DNA from: Idiomarina seosinensis_A
Lineage (GTDB): Bacteria > Pseudomonadota > Gammaproteobacteria > Enterobacterales > Alteromonadaceae
Assembly: GCF_044797955.1 (NCBI RefSeq)
Contig: NZ_CP085211.1
Location: forward strand, 620,001-684,000
Reading direction: 5' to 3'
Length of the DNA: 64,000 nucleotides
Below the pieces are notes generated by a model, which was not told where the DNA came from, searched no databases, and was given only the letters and a program-made list of their open reading frames with translations. Position 1 is the stretch's first letter. The number at the start of each line of letters is the position of its first letter. The position numbers and the translations under genes are program-made. Shown in pieces: positions 18,463-27,319 of the stretch.

Positions 18463-21400
18463 ATGACTGAACAGTCATTATTAGCACGCTCTATTCGGGC
18501 AATACTGTTTGCAGGAGTGAGCTCCGCGTTGTTTGTAGGAGCTGCAAGTGCGCAGGACCAAGAGCAGGAAAACAACGAAGCGGAATCAGATGTAGAGCGT
18601 ATTCAAGTTACTGGATCGCGGATCAAAAGGGTTGATATTGAGCCGACACAGCTGGTTGATTTTGTCGATGAAAGTTACCTAAACGATCGTGGTATAACTA
18701 ACGCAATAACGGCGGTACTGGATTTACCCGGCACCGGTGCTGGTACTACCCCGAATATCGGTGGTAACAATGCAGCCTCTACTCAAGGTCTGGGACAAAA
18801 CACCATCAGTTTGTACGGACTGGGTTCTCAACGTACTTTGACTTTGATTAACGGCAGCCGCTTTATTTCCAGTAACTCGCCTGTTGGCGGCGGAAGCGCA
18901 CCCGGTGCACAGGTTGATGTAAATAATATCCCCGTTGCATTAATCGAACGTATCGAAGTAATGAAAGTTGGTGGCGCGCCGGTCTATGGTGCTGATGCTG
19001 TCGCCGGTGTTGTTAACTACGTGCTGAAAAAAGATTACGAGGGCGCAGAAGTTTCGTTTGATTACGGCTATGTTGACGGTATCACCAGTGATCAGTCATT
19101 TCGTGGCTTATTAGGGGGCAATTTTAATAACGACCGTGGTAACCTGGTTGTTGCGGTGGAGTACAACGAAACCGATAATATTCCAGCATCACGCGTACCC
19201 AGCCTTGCCAATGACTGGAGTTCGTTTGCACCGGCAGCCGGTCAGGGTGTCGCCGGGCCGGACGGCGTAGTGCCTTCTAACCAGGTTCGGCTGGTGCCTA
19301 ATCCCCGTGCCGGTATTTTGTCTAACTCAGGTCTGATTACGCCGGGACCAACTGCGGTGACCAACCTCGGACTGGGTGCCTGGGGTAATCAATTTATCCA
19401 GTTTAACCCGGATGGTTCAGGTACTATTGTTCCTTATGACCCCGGAAACCCAACCGGTAACGTGGTCTGGGCATCAGGCGGCGACGGTTTAAACCTGGCT
19501 GAAGCGAATACAGCCCGTGAAGGCTTTGAGCGATACAACATTACGGTACTGGGTAACTACGAAATCAACGACTACGTGAATGTTGATTTAACCGTGTTTG
19601 CTAACCGGTCGGATGCGGCAAACCAGGGTTATCAGGCTCAGGCATACAGCTCCGGTATTTTCACCGGGACCGGAAGTGCGCTGCGTTTTAATACCGATAA
19701 CCCGTATTTGACCAACGATGCCCGTCAAACCATTGAAGGACTGGCCGGTGGCCCGACAAGTTTCTATCTGCAAAAAGGCTGGTTGAACTTAGGCCAGCGC
19801 GAAGTCATTAACGAATCTTCCGTAAACAGCTTTGATATTGACTTTAATGGTTCATTCAATGCTATGGACACCGTGTTTGACTGGTCTGTCGGTTATCAGA
19901 AAGGTATGTCGACTATTTACTCTCAGGATCGTGCAATTGATGATGCCAAATGGTTGGCTGCAATGGACGTTGGTATTAATCCCGAGACCGGAGAAATTGA
20001 CTGCCGTTACAATTACGTTGATGACTATGAAGGTGGCTTTGTCCCAAGTGGTCAGGGCGTAACCAGTACTGAAAACATCCTTGGTTCCAAGGGTACTTGT
20101 GCACCGTTAAACCCGTTCGGAACCATCTCGGACGCGGCGCGTGAATACGTTCTGTATAATGATCAGGGTCAGTCACGCCTTGACCAGTCGATTTTTTCAG
20201 CTTACTTAAGCGGCGATCTTTACGATTTACCTGCAGGTATGTTGAGTTTTGCTACTGGCTATGAGCGGCGTACCGAATCAGCTGAGTTTCGTCCTGACGG
20301 TTCTGCTGAGCTGACCGGTTTTGCTCCTAATGCAACCTCAGGTGGTTACACCACTGACGATATCTATGTCGAGCTGGTTGCGCCGGTCTTGTCTGAACGT
20401 ATGGACATTCCGCTGTTTCAAAGTTTGACTCTGGATGCTTCTTATCGTCGTATCGATAACGATTTAGCCGGTGAGGACGACGTCTGGGCCGTTGGTATTA
20501 ACTGGCGTGTTTTTGATGACTTAATGGTACGCGGTAATATTGCTGAAACCGCACGCGCACCAGCGGTCACCGAACTTTTCCTGCCCGTTGTTGAAACCAC
20601 AAGCTTTGCGACGGATCCCTGTGATGCCAGAAACTTAGCCAGTGGACCAAACCCGGAGATACGTCAGGCAAACTGTGCTGCGGATGGTATTCCTGAAGAT
20701 TTTGCCTCAGAAATCCAGAATGCATCACGCCGTGGCTTCACCGGGGGTAACGAAAGCCTGGAGAACGAAAAAGCTGAAAGCACCAACGTGGGTATCGTTT
20801 ACACTCCAAGCTGGGGCGAAGGCTTTGATATCTCGGTTGATTACATAAAAATCGATATCGAAGATGCGATTGTCAGCTTTACGTTAACCGATATTTTGAA
20901 TGCTTGTTACGATGCCAGCGACTTTCCGAATACATTCTGTAACCAGTTTAACCGTCTGCCCAGCGGACAGTTTCCTGGTGTTAATGCGTTCCAGTCAGGC
21001 TTTGTTAACGCTGCCATTCGGAATTTCGAAGGGGTCGAGTACGCATTTAACTACAGAAATGACTTAAAAGACTACCCACTAGTGGGTGACTTTTTCAGTC
21101 CTGATTCGGGTAGCCTGAGCTGGACATTGCGGGTATTCAACCAACGTAAAAATGAAATCTCCAATACAGGTTTCGACTTTACCGATGATACCGGTCAGTT
21201 CAATGATCCGGATCTGACGGCTAACCTGCAGGTTGGTTATGCATTGGGTGATTTATACACCTTCGTTGATGTCAATCACACTGGCCGGACCGAGCGCGAT
21301 ATCGATCAGACCGAGCCATTGCAGTATATTGACCAAAACGGTAATCCCTATACCGAAGTCACCTCACGGACGACTTTCGATATCGGTGCAACCTATCAAA

Positions 21401-21531
21401 TTATGGATGGCTTAAAAGTCAGAGCGAATTTGGTTAACGCATTCGACTGGGAACCATCACCTGTTGAAATCTCTATCGGCCGCTTCACTTATGGCCGTAC
21501 TTATAACTTAGGATTGACCTACCAATTCTAA
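18463..21531 (+). CDS. TonB-dependent receptor
   Basis: 1022 residues. A 30-residue signal peptide ends GAASAQ; an acidic stretch and SDVERIQVTGSRIKRVD follow, then a plug (LYGLGSQRTLTLINGSR) and a large barrel ending LGLTYQF. The last residue is aromatic, as required for barrel assembly. The DUF6445 gene 76 bases downstream, after a terminator, is a known companion of this receptor branch. Ribosome site GAGGAG precedes the ATG. Confidence 0.87.
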   Translation: MTEQSLLARSIRAILFAGVSSALFVGAASAQDQEQENNEAESDVERIQVTGSRIKRVDIEPTQLVDFVDESYLNDRGITNAITAVLDLPGTGAGTTPNIGGNNAASTQGLGQNTISLYGLGSQRTLTLINGSRFISSNSPVGGGSAPGAQVDVNNIPVALIERIEVMKVGGAPVYGADAVAGVVNYVLKKDYEGAEVSFDYGYVDGITSDQSFRGLLGGNFNNDRGNLVVAVEYNETDNIPASRVPSLANDWSSFAPAAGQGVAGPDGVVPSNQVRLVPNPRAGILSNSGLITPGPTAVTNLGLGAWGNQFIQFNPDGSGTIVPYDPGNPTGNVVWASGGDGLNLAEANTAREGFERYNITVLGNYEINDYVNVDLTVFANRSDAANQGYQAQAYSSGIFTGTGSALRFNTDNPYLTNDARQTIEGLAGGPTSFYLQKGWLNLGQREVINESSVNSFDIDFNGSFNAMDTVFDWSVGYQKGMSTIYSQDRAIDDAKWLAAMDVGINPETGEIDCRYNYVDDYEGGFVPSGQGVTSTENILGSKGTCAPLNPFGTISDAAREYVLYNDQGQSRLDQSIFSAYLSGDLYDLPAGMLSFATGYERRTESAEFRPDGSAELTGFAPNATSGGYTTDDIYVELVAPVLSERMDIPLFQSLTLDASYRRIDNDLAGEDDVWAVGINWRVFDDLMVRGNIAETARAPAVTELFLPVVETTSFATDPCDARNLASGPNPEIRQANCAADGIPEDFASEIQNASRRGFTGGNESLENEKAESTNVGIVYTPSWGEGFDISVDYIKIDIEDAIVSFTLTDILNACYDASDFPNTFCNQFNRLPSGQFPGVNAFQSGFVNAAIRNFEGVEYAFNYRNDLKDYPLVGDFFSPDSGSLSWTLRVFNQRKNEISNTGFDFTDDTGQFNDPDLTANLQVGYALGDLYTFVDVNHTGRTERDIDQTEPLQYIDQNGNPYTEVTSRTTFDIGATYQIMDGLKVRANLVNAFDWEPSPVEISIGRFTYGRTYNLGLTYQF

Positions 21532-21551
21532 TGTTAAGGTGAGTTGATAAC

Positions 21552-21579
21552 AGCCGGGCATTAAGGCCCGGCTTTTTTT
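21552..21579 (+). terminator. Rho-independent terminator
   Basis: AGCCGGGC-ATTAAG-GCCCGGCT with a T-run, after the 1022-residue receptor. Confidence 0.87.
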
Positions 21580-21607
21580 ATTACTCAAAGCGGTAAATTG
21601 AAACGTC

Positions 21608-22219
21608 ATGTATCAGACAATTATTGTTATTGATGAATTTCTGGACTTTGTTGATGACCTGCGGCGCAGAGCGCTGCACGAGGATTACGAGTCCGCTGAT
21701 CAGGGTACTTATTTCCCCGGGCGTAATTCTAAACAGCCAGTTTATGTCAAAGGCATTGACCAGGTCATATCAAACTTAGTCGGGGAAAAGTTAACGCCGT
21801 CACCGGGCAACAGCCATGGGAAATTCAGGGTTGCGTTAGAAGGTGATAAAGGTAAAGGCGGTGTTCACATTGATAAATGTGACTGGTCCGGGATCCTCTA
21901 TCTCAGCAAAGATGAAGATTGTTATGGCGGGACCGACTTTTATCGTCATAAAGTACTTAATTCTGATCGCGCACCATTAAACCAAAACGACTTAAATGCC
22001 ATGGGTATTAAATCTTTTGACTCGTTTTGGCATGACTATTTGTTAAAAGACGGGCTAGATGAGGATAAATGGACGCTACAGACGCATATCCCGATGAAAT
22101 ATAACCGGCTGATATTATTCCGCCCCTGGCTTTTTCATAATGCCGGACTCGGTTTCGGATCAGACATTAAGAATGGACGACTAATTTATCCGTTGTTTTA
22201 CAACCGATCAGTTAACTAG
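21608..22219 (+). CDS. DUF6445 protein, 2OG-Fe(II) oxygenase-like
   Basis: 203 residues with no signal peptide. An H-x-D pair occurs in GVHIDKCDWSG (about residue 87), and a distal His followed by Asn-Ala-Gly-Leu-Gly-Phe-Gly occurs near residue 178 (LFHNAGLGFG), with an Arg about a dozen residues on. That arrangement matches the metal-binding facial triad of 2-oxoglutarate/Fe(II) oxygenases, as in the DUF6445 family. Family members cluster with TonB receptors and flavin-dependent halogenases in marine and Caulobacter-type bacteria; only the receptor is present here. The substrate is unknown, and catalysis is an inference from the triad. Confidence 0.7.
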   Translation: MYQTIIVIDEFLDFVDDLRRRALHEDYESADQGTYFPGRNSKQPVYVKGIDQVISNLVGEKLTPSPGNSHGKFRVALEGDKGKGGVHIDKCDWSGILYLSKDEDCYGGTDFYRHKVLNSDRAPLNQNDLNAMGIKSFDSFWHDYLLKDGLDEDKWTLQTHIPMKYNRLILFRPWLFHNAGLGFGSDIKNGRLIYPLFYNRSVN

Positions 22220-22245
22220 CTTACGCCATAGTTGGATTAATTATT

Positions 22246-22740
22246 ATGAGTACACAACAAAAAAGACTGACCCCACCTGCAGTGCTGTTAGCGACGGCTT
22301 TTTTAGGCATGACCTTTAGCAATGAAAGCCTGGCCAATGAACTGGTGGATAATTTAAAAACCTGTGCGGGCAAAGCCGACGAACAGTTGCGACTGGCCTG
22401 TTTTGATAAAGTCGTTGCCGGTATCGAGGACCGAACCCGTGTTGATCAAATCCAGGCTCGGCAGCCGGTGGTGGATAAAGAAAAGTCATTTGGTAATGAG
22501 GGTAAGCAAAAAGAGCAAGTATTGGATAAAATTTATGCAACCATTACCCGGGTTACCGAAAAACGACTAAGGGATCCTGTTTACCAGCTGGATAATGGTC
22601 AAGTCTGGGCAAAAAAAGACAGCAGCCGGTTACGACTCAGAAAAGGTGACAAAATTTATATTGAAAGAGGTGCCTTAGGCTCATTCTTTCTTGGTAAGGA
22701 TGGCAATAACACGCGGACTAAGGTGGAAAGATTAAGGTAG
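22246..22740 (+). CDS. Small secreted protein of unknown function
   Basis: 164 residues with a probable signal peptide (cleavage after about residue 30, SLANE). A CAGKADEQLRLACFD segment with two cysteines follows, as found in short periplasmic proteins with the LACFD motif. The middle is charged and probably helical, and the C-terminal half is basic and beta-rich (VYQLDNGQVWAKKD). It begins 26 bases after the DUF6445 gene and could be cotranscribed. No confident family assignment. Confidence 0.6.
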   Translation: MSTQQKRLTPPAVLLATAFLGMTFSNESLANELVDNLKTCAGKADEQLRLACFDKVVAGIEDRTRVDQIQARQPVVDKEKSFGNEGKQKEQVLDKIYATITRVTEKRLRDPVYQLDNGQVWAKKDSSRLRLRKGDKIYIERGALGSFFLGKDGNNTRTKVERLR

Positions 22741-22751
22741 TGCAGAACCCC

Positions 22752-22778
22752 TAAATTTTTTTAGCAAACCGCCGATAG
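22752..22778 (+). promoter_or_regulatory. Sigma-28 (FliA) promoter of the flgO-like pair
   Basis: TAAA (22752-22755), exactly 15 bases, then GCCGATAG (22771-22778). This matches the FliA consensus almost perfectly and lies 34 bases before the ATG at 22812. Confidence 0.85.
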
Positions 22779-22811
22779 CTTAGGTAACAGCAATTTACCG
22801 GAGCGGTTGTT

Positions 22812-23381
22812 ATGTTGCGAACCGTCGCATTAGTTATCACCTTATGGGCTATTTTATCCATTAGTAGCAGTGTTCTGGCCCAGCCTATGAATGACTATCA
22901 GCGGGTCGCTGACCAGCTGGCAGAGCAGTTGGTTAAGCAAATGCAGCGACACCATGTCGATGACGGTTACTCACACCTGGGGCTGACCCGCTGGGTAATG
23001 GCCGACACCCTGCAATTGCCTCATCCGCAGGATTCGGTGGCCAGTCTCAGCCATCAGCTTAGCGAAAGTCTGTATAAATACCTGCAGAAACGCAATGTCC
23101 GTTTAATTGATTATCGCGCTCAGGACCATGTCAGCCTGGCTTCTGATGGTGCGACCTTACTGACTCGAGAGGTTGAGCATCTGGATGCTCAGCCGTTGCT
23201 GGACTGGGTGCTGGTTGGCACAATGGCGCAAGAAGATCAGGGGGTTATCGTCAACCTGCGGGTGCTTGAGCGCAGCTCTCAAAAAGTGTTGGCATCGGCT
23301 AACAGCTGGGTGCCAAAACATTTGTACTGGACCAACCGACGCAGCGAAATAGTCGACGGTAAGTTGCAGCGTAACTATTAA
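22812..23381 (+). CDS. FlgO-like envelope protein
   Basis: 189 residues with a signal peptide (1-23, ending SVLAQ). The body (VADQLAEQLVKQM, SLSHQLSESLYKYLQ, DWVLVGTMAQ) matches the FlgO domain known from the Vibrio outer-membrane FlgO/FlgP/FlgT proteins that support sheathed or high-torque flagella. It is soluble rather than a lipoprotein: there is no lipobox cysteine. The sigma-28 promoter directly upstream ties it to motility although it is 12 kb from flgT/flgP. It is followed 12 bases later by a second FlgO-like gene. Confidence 0.78.
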   Translation: MLRTVALVITLWAILSISSSVLAQPMNDYQRVADQLAEQLVKQMQRHHVDDGYSHLGLTRWVMADTLQLPHPQDSVASLSHQLSESLYKYLQKRNVRLIDYRAQDHVSLASDGATLLTREVEHLDAQPLLDWVLVGTMAQEDQGVIVNLRVLERSSQKVLASANSWVPKHLYWTNRRSEIVDGKLQRNY

Positions 23382-23393
23382 AAGGTCATTAAG

Positions 23394-23972
23394 ATGAAAT
23401 ATACCCCTTTATTTGTGGCGGCAGCCCTTGTTGTAAGTGGCTGTACCGTTTTGCCTAAGCCCGATCAAAGCAGCCAGCTGCGCCGGGATAAACCGGCGCT
23501 TGTGCAGCCGGGCAGTTCAGCCTATGTGGCCGATATCGCCCAACAGCTGACCGACTCAGCAGGCGCTGATAGCGACAGCATGGTGGTTGGGGTAACGACT
23601 TTAGTGGGCGTGACCTCGGATTATAATCAGAGTACCCCCTTTGCGCAGACGCTGTCACAGCAGCTAATGACCGAACTGCACCGCAGCGGGCTGCAGCTGA
23701 TGGATTTTAAAACAACTGATTTTATTCGGGTAACGGCTGACGGCGATTTTGCCTTAACGCGCGATTATCTGGAAATACAGGAAATATTGCCCATCACCCA
23801 TGTGGTTGTCGGCACTTTAGCCAATCACCGTCGTGGTCTGATGGTCAGCGCGCGGCTGGTTAATATCCAGAGTAAAGCGGTGGTTAGCGTAGCGCAAAGT
23901 TTTATTCCTGAGCTGGTGGTACGGCAACTGCAGGAACGCCACGGTCAGGCCTTAATTCAAAAGGCACCTTAG
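23394..23972 (+). CDS. FlgO-like lipoprotein
   Basis: 192 residues with a lipoprotein signal: a hydrophobic stretch then VVSGCTVLP, lipobox cysteine at residue 17. The C-terminal two thirds is a FlgO domain (VADIAQQLTDSA, FAQTLSQQLMTEL, ITHVVVGTLANHRRG). It resembles the upstream protein in layout and probably arose by tandem duplication. Outer-membrane anchoring plus the shared sigma-28 promoter support a role at the flagellar base. It is the better candidate for FlgO proper because the Vibrio protein is a lipoprotein. Confidence 0.78.
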   Translation: MKYTPLFVAAALVVSGCTVLPKPDQSSQLRRDKPALVQPGSSAYVADIAQQLTDSAGADSDSMVVGVTTLVGVTSDYNQSTPFAQTLSQQLMTELHRSGLQLMDFKTTDFIRVTADGDFALTRDYLEIQEILPITHVVVGTLANHRRGLMVSARLVNIQSKAVVSVAQSFIPELVVRQLQERHGQALIQKAP

Positions 23973-24043
23973 ATCTCGCAAATACTGAATTGCGTAGCTA
24001 TACTGCTAAAAACAAACAATAAAACTTAACAAACGGGTAGGCT

Positions 24044-24751
24044 ATGAAAACGATTCAATCGCTGGTTATTCTTCTTGGATTTATTGCTTTACTTGCTGTG
24101 GCTGCTTCCGGGCCTTTGTATGAAAGTGGTTCGTTATCACTCGGCGTTGCCTTTTCTGTATTGCGCTGGGCAGCTTACATTGCGATTGCAGCATTCTTAC
24201 TGAATATCATTTTGTACGTCGTCCGCCGCCCGCGGGGCGCTGTGGCAGGCTTAAGCGTGTTGTCGATTGTGGCAGCGGCTGTTGCCTTTTATCTGCCTTA
24301 CAGCTTTTATCAGACGGCGCAGTCGGTGCCGCCAATTCATGATATTACAACTGATGTCACCGATCCGCCCAAGTTTGTGGCCATTGCCCCGCTGCGTAAA
24401 GACGCACCCAACCCGTTAGAATATCCCGGTTCTGATACCGCACAGCAGCAGCTGGAGGCTTATCCGGATTTAGAAACCTACACCACCAACGAAGACGCTA
24501 ACGCGGTGTTCGCTAAAGCATTGCAGGTTGCTAATGCAATGGGATGGGAAATCGTTGAATCGAACGAAGATGAAGGTCGCATCGAAGCCACCGCTACCAC
24601 CACCTGGTTTGGCTTTAAAGATGACGTGGTCATTCGGGTGCAGGAAGTTGAGGGTGAAACCCATCTGGATATCCGCAGTAAATCTCGCGTTGGCCGCAGC
24701 GATGTCGGTAAAAATGCCGAGCGTATCCGCGCTTTCCTTGCTCAGCTTTAA
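24044..24751 (+). CDS. DUF1499 membrane protein
   Basis: 235 residues: three hydrophobic segments in the first 100 residues, then a DUF1499 domain (YPDLETYTTNEDANAVFAKA, TATTTWFGFKDDVVIRVQ, DIRSKSRVGRSDVGKN). The conserved R-S-x-S-R-x-G-x-S-D motif is present. Function of the family is unknown; the C-terminal domain probably faces the periplasm or cytoplasm as a small beta-rich unit. It stands alone between the flgO-like pair and a REP-like inverted repeat. Confidence 0.8.
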   Translation: MKTIQSLVILLGFIALLAVAASGPLYESGSLSLGVAFSVLRWAAYIAIAAFLLNIILYVVRRPRGAVAGLSVLSIVAAAVAFYLPYSFYQTAQSVPPIHDITTDVTDPPKFVAIAPLRKDAPNPLEYPGSDTAQQQLEAYPDLETYTTNEDANAVFAKALQVANAMGWEIVESNEDEGRIEATATTTWFGFKDDVVIRVQEVEGETHLDIRSKSRVGRSDVGKNAERIRAFLAQL

Positions 24752-24770
24752 TAATTAAGTAAGTCCTGTA

Positions 24771-24806
24771 TCAGGATGCGCGCTACCACGTTGGCGTGCA
24801 TCCTGA
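24771..24806. repeat. Long inverted repeat
   Basis: TCAGGATGC-GCGC at the left pairs with GCGT-GCATCCTGA at the right, across a 10-base middle. It lies after the DUF1499 gene and may be a degenerate REP or a terminator without a T-run. The remaining bases up to 25000 show no gene. Confidence 0.4.
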
Positions 24807-24999
24807 CGGTTAAGCTTCGTCCCTCCTCACAGCTAATCTCTGCACTGCTTTTTCGTGGTATCTTTTGGTTTTTTCCGTTCTGCTCAGTTTTTGTTGCGCT
24901 AATAGGCTGCTGTGGCAATGATCGTTATGCTGCATTTAATGGTACCCTATACAGCTACAAACTAAGGTTAGCCCTACTGAAAAAGAAAGGACTGAATGC

Positions 25000-27306
25000 G
25001 TGAAAAGATTAGCCGTGTTAGCGCTGACGCCCCTGGTTGCACTGGCCCAGGAGCCGATGGAAATTATTGAAGTCATGGGTCGTGACAGTGAAGTACCGGT
25101 AATGCCCTCGGAAAAACAAACCGACGGGTTATTCGGGCTGGCTGACAGCTTAAAAGATATTCCCCGGGCGGCAACGGTGATCAACCAGAGTCTGATGCGC
25201 GAAGCGGCAATAGACGATCTGCACGATATTGCCCGTTTTGCGCCTAACAGCTACGCTGCGGCCGGTTTTGGCAACCCCTCGTTGCCCAGCATGCGGGGGC
25301 AGCTGGGTGAGTTATTTGAAGCCGGCATGCGCCGCCAGGCCGGTAATAATGGTCTGGGTATCCCGCTATCTTTTAACGCCATCGAGAGTATTGCGGTGGT
25401 TAAGGGCGCGCCGCCGGTCATGCTCGGCACAACTCAGTGGGTTGGCGGCTTTGTTAACTTACAGCCTAAAACCGCAAAGACCCGGCAAACCTCGTCTGTA
25501 CTCAGTGCAGAGTGGGGCCAGTGGAGTCAGTACCGGCTGCAACTGGATCATAATGCGGTTATCGAAACGGATCGACAGGCGCTGCGGATCAGTGCCGAGA
25601 TGGTCGATGAAGACAGCTTTTATGACTATCATCAGCACCGCAGCGACGATTTACTGGTGGCTTACCACTGGCAGCCGAATCAGGACACCCGGCTGGATGT
25701 GTCGCTGGAGTATTACGATGTTGAATGGACCGACAATGCCGGCATTAACCGGCCCACTCAGAACCTAATTGACAATAATCTTTACATTACCGGCCAGGGC
25801 GTGCAGCCGAATGGCTCTACCATACCCGGCGCGGGAGCGGTAGTTAGCCCGACCGGCGAGGTTCGTATCGATCGCAGTACCACGCTAACGGATCCGCTGG
25901 ATACCAACACTGCCGAAACGACCCTTTTACATGCCAAGTTACAGCACTGGCTGAGCGATGAAACCGTGCTGGTTAACCGCACCTCTTATCAGTATCTGAG
26001 CCGGGAAGGCATTAATCAAAACAGCTTTGTTGAAATCATCGATGCTGCTCATACCTTCGAAAACCGCACCGAGCTGCATATTGCTGAGCAAACGGTGCTG
26101 GGTGTAAACCTGCGTATTAATGACGTATTGGGCTACAGTCAGTTTACCACCGAGGCCGATAACCCCATTGACTTAACCGGGCCGCTAACTAACCGTCGTA
26201 TCCCCCTTAACGATGCGCAAAAGGCGCGACTGGTGGAACTGCGGCCGGGGCTTTGGGTATCGCCCGGCGCTCAGTATGATTTAAACGGTGATGGGGCCGG
26301 CGACTTTAATCTGTCGGACACCACCGACTCCACCACCCGGCAATGGGGTGTGTTTGCTCAGCATGAGCAAAACCTAACCGCTGACTGGAGCGTGACCGGC
26401 GGGGTACGCGCTGATTATTACGATGTTGATGCTAAAGACGCTTTGCCGCCGGCGGGCGTGGTGGCGCAGTCGGACAGTTATGGTGACTGGTTAACGGCAG
26501 TGAGCCTGTCGACACAATACGCCTGGACATCCGATTTGACGCTTTACGCGACCGCATATCAGAGCGATTCCACCTCTAATTCGATGGCCGGCGGGACAGT
26601 ACTTAATGGCATCGGGCAGATTGATGCGCAAAACTTTGCAACAGAAAACGAGCTGTACGAAGTAGGAGTAAAATACGTGCCTGCGGATGCCCGCTGGTAC
26701 GCTGATGCGGCGCTGTTTGACCAGCGTCGCAGTTTGCGTAACCGCGATGGTTCTAACAGTGGTATCCGCACCGAGGGTTTTGAAGCGCAATGGCATTATG
26801 CCGCCCCGGCAGGCTACTGGTTAACTGCTGCCGCAAGTTATCTTGATGCCTACTGGGATAATTCGGCCGCCGCCCAGGGCACCCGTAAAGTTGCCGATGT
26901 CTTTGATGACTCCCGGCCCGGGATTATTGACGGCACTGGTGTTGGCTCACCAAATTTCACTTTGTTTCCGGCTTCAACTCAACAGTTGCAGGGGGTACCC
27001 GAAGTGCAGGCATCACTGGTTGGTGGCTGGCAGCTGACCGAGCACTGGTCTGTTGGCGGCGATCTCAGTTACACCAAGCATTTTCCGCTGGATTATCTGC
27101 AAACGGTGTATATTCGTGACCAGCATACCCTGAACCTGAACGCCCGGTACCGCTTTAGCGAGCAATTAACCGTGCGTGCCGATGTGTTCAACGCCACCGA
27201 TCAGGATAACTGGTCACCGGTCTTTGAGGGCGGCTACTTTGGCGCGACATTGGCATTTCCGTCGTTGCCACGGCATGCGCAGCTGAGCCTGCGCTACGAA
27301 TTTTAA
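25000..27306 (+). CDS. TonB-dependent receptor, siderophore-receptor-like
   Basis: 768 residues from a GTG start with ribosome site AAAGG 9 bases upstream. A short signal peptide ends near LVALAQ. The plug contains SLKDIPRAATVINQSLMREA and IAVVKGAPPVMLGTTQWVGGFVNLQPK, as in FhuE/FpvA-type siderophore receptors. The barrel ends SLRYEF. It is more GC-rich and less similar to the other four receptors and lacks their VERIQVTGSRIKR sequence, so it belongs to another branch. Iron-siderophore uptake is plausible. Thirteen bases separate it from the next gene, so coexpression with the reductase fusion is likely. Confidence 0.82.
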   Translation: MKRLAVLALTPLVALAQEPMEIIEVMGRDSEVPVMPSEKQTDGLFGLADSLKDIPRAATVINQSLMREAAIDDLHDIARFAPNSYAAAGFGNPSLPSMRGQLGELFEAGMRRQAGNNGLGIPLSFNAIESIAVVKGAPPVMLGTTQWVGGFVNLQPKTAKTRQTSSVLSAEWGQWSQYRLQLDHNAVIETDRQALRISAEMVDEDSFYDYHQHRSDDLLVAYHWQPNQDTRLDVSLEYYDVEWTDNAGINRPTQNLIDNNLYITGQGVQPNGSTIPGAGAVVSPTGEVRIDRSTTLTDPLDTNTAETTLLHAKLQHWLSDETVLVNRTSYQYLSREGINQNSFVEIIDAAHTFENRTELHIAEQTVLGVNLRINDVLGYSQFTTEADNPIDLTGPLTNRRIPLNDAQKARLVELRPGLWVSPGAQYDLNGDGAGDFNLSDTTDSTTRQWGVFAQHEQNLTADWSVTGGVRADYYDVDAKDALPPAGVVAQSDSYGDWLTAVSLSTQYAWTSDLTLYATAYQSDSTSNSMAGGTVLNGIGQIDAQNFATENELYEVGVKYVPADARWYADAALFDQRRSLRNRDGSNSGIRTEGFEAQWHYAAPAGYWLTAAASYLDAYWDNSAAAQGTRKVADVFDDSRPGIIDGTGVGSPNFTLFPASTQQLQGVPEVQASLVGGWQLTEHWSVGGDLSYTKHFPLDYLQTVYIRDQHTLNLNARYRFSEQLTVRADVFNATDQDNWSPVFEGGYFGATLAFPSLPRHAQLSLRYEF

Positions 27307-27319
27307 GGATTAAAAACTT

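Noticed and set aside
24776..25003. 75-residue ORF before the fifth TonB receptor
   Set aside because: It overlaps an inverted repeat and the receptor ribosome site, and has no recognisable content.
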